The notes beneath the pieces were generated by a model. It had not been told where the DNA came from. It was given only the letters and a program-made list of their open reading frames with translations, and did not search any database. Position numbers and translations under genes: made by a program. Positions 62,706 to 64,000 of a stretch of 64,000 nucleotides of DNA are shown one piece after another. This stretch comes from Mycolicibacterium aichiense (GTDB lineage Bacteria; Actinomycetota; Actinomycetes; Mycobacteriales; Mycobacteriaceae). The first letter of the stretch is position 1. Every line of letters begins with the position of its first letter. Location: positions 3,844,001 through 3,908,000 of the forward strand of contig NZ_AP022561.1 of NCBI RefSeq assembly GCF_010726245.1. Direction: 5' to 3'.

Positions 62706-63343
62706 GGCAGGACTCCGCGCAGGAACAGATCGACCGCGTGCAGCAGACGCCGGCGCTCTTCCTTCTGGCTGCGGTAGAGGCCGAAATCGGCCAACCGGGC
62801 GGGCAACACCTCGACCATGGCCAGGAAATGCTCTGCCGCGAGCTCGATGTCGTCGACCTCGATGGCACCGGACTCGGCATGGCGCGCAAGGAGATCCATC
62901 ACCTGCCGCTGGCGGCGCGCCCAGCCGAGAGAGTCAGCGCTGAGCGCGAATTCGGGAAAGCGGTGTGCTTCGTTGCGCGCGATTCGATGCAGCTGCACGA
63001 TGTCCGGATCGAGTGCTTGACGCAGCGCACCTTCGCCGATGGCTACCAAGGCGGCACGCAAATCCTGCTCGTCGGCGGCATCGCCAGTGTCGACCGGCAC
63101 CGCCCGGCTGAACGCCCACGGGATGACGTCGAGGAACACCGCGCGCTTGTCGGGGTAGCGAGCGTACAGCGTCGGTTTGGCGATTCCGGCGGCCTCGGCG
63201 ATCGCGACCATCGTCGTCGCGTCGTAGCCGTTCTCGAGAAACGTCCGCACCGCCGCTTCCCGGATCCGAAGGTGCAGAGCCGCGGCCTCGGCCTGCGTCG
63301 GCCGTCCGCCCCGCCGCTGCGCATCCGACGACGCCTTTGCCAT
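62699..63343 (-). CDS. TetR-family transcriptional regulator
   Basis: A 214-residue regulator. The helix-turn-helix is GYDATTMVAIAEAAGIAKPTLYARYPDKRAVFLDVI (about 40-75), preceded by a basic tail, and followed by a TetR_C-type domain. The recognition segment KPTLYARY is standard. Its stop codon lies inside the operator of the operon it precedes, so it very likely represses the TauD-led genes; ligand binding would release them. The gap upstream (63344-63431) may hold its own promoter, shared with the divergent SnoaL-like gene. Confidence 0.87.
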   Translation of the reverse strand: MAKASSDAQRRGGRPTQAEAAALHLRIREAAVRTFLENGYDATTMVAIAEAAGIAKPTLYARYPDKRAVFLDVIPWAFSRAVPVDTGDAADEQDLRAALVAIGEGALRQALDPDIVQLHRIARNEAHRFPEFALSADSLGWARRQRQVMDLLARHAESGAIEVDDIELAAEHFLAMVEVLPARLADFGLYRSQKEERRRLLHAVDLFLRGVLPR

Positions 63344-63431
63344 TCGCGAGAGTTTACGGCGCGATCTATCACATCGGGCGTTGCCGCGTGAGTTCCTCGC
63401 CGGCGCAGCCGCTGTTCGCTAGCCTGTGCCG

Positions 63432-63926
63432 GTGACCGACGCGGCAATGGATATCGAAGAGATCAAGAAGCTCAAAGCCCGATATTGCCGCCTGCTCGAC
63501 ACCAAAGACTGGGCTGGCTGGCGGGACGTCTTCACCGACGACTTCGTCAGTGACACCACCCCATCCGGCGGTGTGCTCATCACCGGCGCCGACAACATGG
63601 TCGAGTTCATCAAGAAGACTCTGGGCAAGCCCTCTCAACCCACCGTGCATCAGGTTCACGCTCCGGAGATCGAGCTGACCTCGCCGTCCACCGCCACAGG
63701 AATCTGGGCGCTGAACGACGTTGTGCGCCTTGCCCCCGGCGTCAACCTCGCGGGGTACGGCCACTATCACGAGACCTACGAGAAGTCCGGCGGACAGTGG
63801 CGGATCAAGACTTCCACCCTGACCAGGCTGCGCGAGGACGTATTCAATCCCCTATTCTCCATTCGGATTTCGCCACGCCTGCGTGATTCCGCGGCGCGGC
63901 TGGCACGAAAGCGAGGCATGGTCTGA
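63432..63926 (+). CDS. SnoaL-like / NTF2-fold protein
   Basis: A 164-residue NTF2-fold protein. It opens with IEEIKKLKARYCRLLDTKDWAGWRDVFTDDFVSD, the SnoaL_4 pattern, and has a central GYGHYHETYEKSGGQWRIKTSTLTRLR strand pair. I choose the GTG at 63432, because TAGCCT seven bases before could be a -10 for a leaderless message; a GTG at 63426 or the ATG at 63447 are alternatives. It is divergent from the TetR gene, and its stop overlaps the next start (TGATG). Confidence 0.7.
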   Translation: MTDAAMDIEEIKKLKARYCRLLDTKDWAGWRDVFTDDFVSDTTPSGGVLITGADNMVEFIKKTLGKPSQPTVHQVHAPEIELTSPSTATGIWALNDVVRLAPGVNLAGYGHYHETYEKSGGQWRIKTSTLTRLREDVFNPLFSIRISPRLRDSAARLARKRGMV

Positions 63927-64000
63927 TGTCACAACGCACAGTTCTGGTCACCGGGGCATTCGGTCAAGTCGGCTGGCGTTGCACCGAAATCCTCGTGAAC
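63926..64000 (+). CDS. NAD(P)-binding epimerase/SDR-like protein, N-terminal fragment
   Basis: Only 25 residues are in the window: an ATG then VLVTGAFGQVGWRC, a TGxxGxxG Rossmann nucleotide-binding motif of the extended-SDR/epimerase type. The gene runs off the end. It is coupled by one base to the SnoaL-like gene and is thus cotranscribed. Confidence 0.7.
   Translation, partial: MSQRTVLVTGAFGQVGWRCTEILVN

Overview
The window reads as high-GC actinobacterial, almost certainly mycobacterial, DNA. The markers are a DosR/DosS pair closely resembling the tuberculosis hypoxia regulators as I remember them, an Acg-type flavoprotein and a DUF1876 (Rv1738-like) protein with DosR-type boxes nearby, two Mce-associated membrane proteins, a mycofactocin-type short-chain dehydrogenase, F420-type LLM oxidoreductases, and many CoA ligases and P450s. 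I recognise no rRNA, tRNA, CRISPR array or insertion sequence, and no gene-free stretch exceeds 300 bases. Species assignment and all family calls are from reading the sequence and memory; nothing was searched.

Layout. 1-4456 (+): the end of a polyamine-type ABC importer operon (ATPase tail, lipoprotein, two permeases) followed by an MFS carrier. 4457-6478: a ChaB-like protein and an acyl-CoA dehydrogenase. 6499-12201: dormancy island with a DosR box, DUF1876 protein, universal stress protein, dosR, dosS (all +), then acg and a second universal stress protein (-) behind two opposed DosR-like boxes. 12211-20410 (-): catabolic genes (amidohydrolase, CoA ligase, two orphan Mam proteins, second CoA ligase, small unknowns, Bfd-like ferredoxin, SnoaL-like protein, SDR). 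20529-21547 (+): SnoaL-like protein plus TetR regulator. 21550-31530 (-): a long operon of TetR, ferredoxin, P450, amidohydrolase, two M24-fold proteins, enoyl-CoA hydratase and a double CaiB CoA-transferase, with an SDR upstream; two copies of one palindrome probably tie them to the TetR.

31707-36407 (+): LysR regulator, APC permease, a class IV transaminase resembling (R)-selective amine transaminases, and alanine racemase; I propose an (R)-amine utilisation module in which D-alanine is recycled. 36368-37768 (-): xylulokinase. 37987-42201 (+): P450, mycofactocin-type SDR, molybdopterin oxidoreductase. 42424-51521 (-): eight tightly packed genes headed by mhpC, mhpA and mhpB homologues (hydroxylation, extradiol cleavage, C-C hydrolysis of an aromatic ring), followed by a ketosteroid-dehydrogenase-like flavoprotein, LLM oxidoreductase, SDR, cyclase and hydrolase. 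51693-57515: IclR regulator, second KstD-like flavoprotein, a DUF559 gene bracketed by two related 62-bp hairpins, then divergent CoA ligase and enoyl-CoA hydratase. 57524-62671 (-): five-gene operon of a TauD-type dioxygenase, LLM oxidoreductase, sulfotransferase, TIM-barrel isomerase and DUF1214 protein behind a perfect 13-bp-arm palindrome next to its TetR gene. 63432-64000 (+): SnoaL-like protein and the start of a Rossmann-fold gene.

The strongest previously unexplained signal is a recurring palindrome, GAGAAY-N3-RTTCTC, in the promoter regions of five separate catabolic transcription units across 39 kb (near 17670, 20441, 37876, 51550 and, degenerate, 56760). It suggests one regulator coordinates much of this window.
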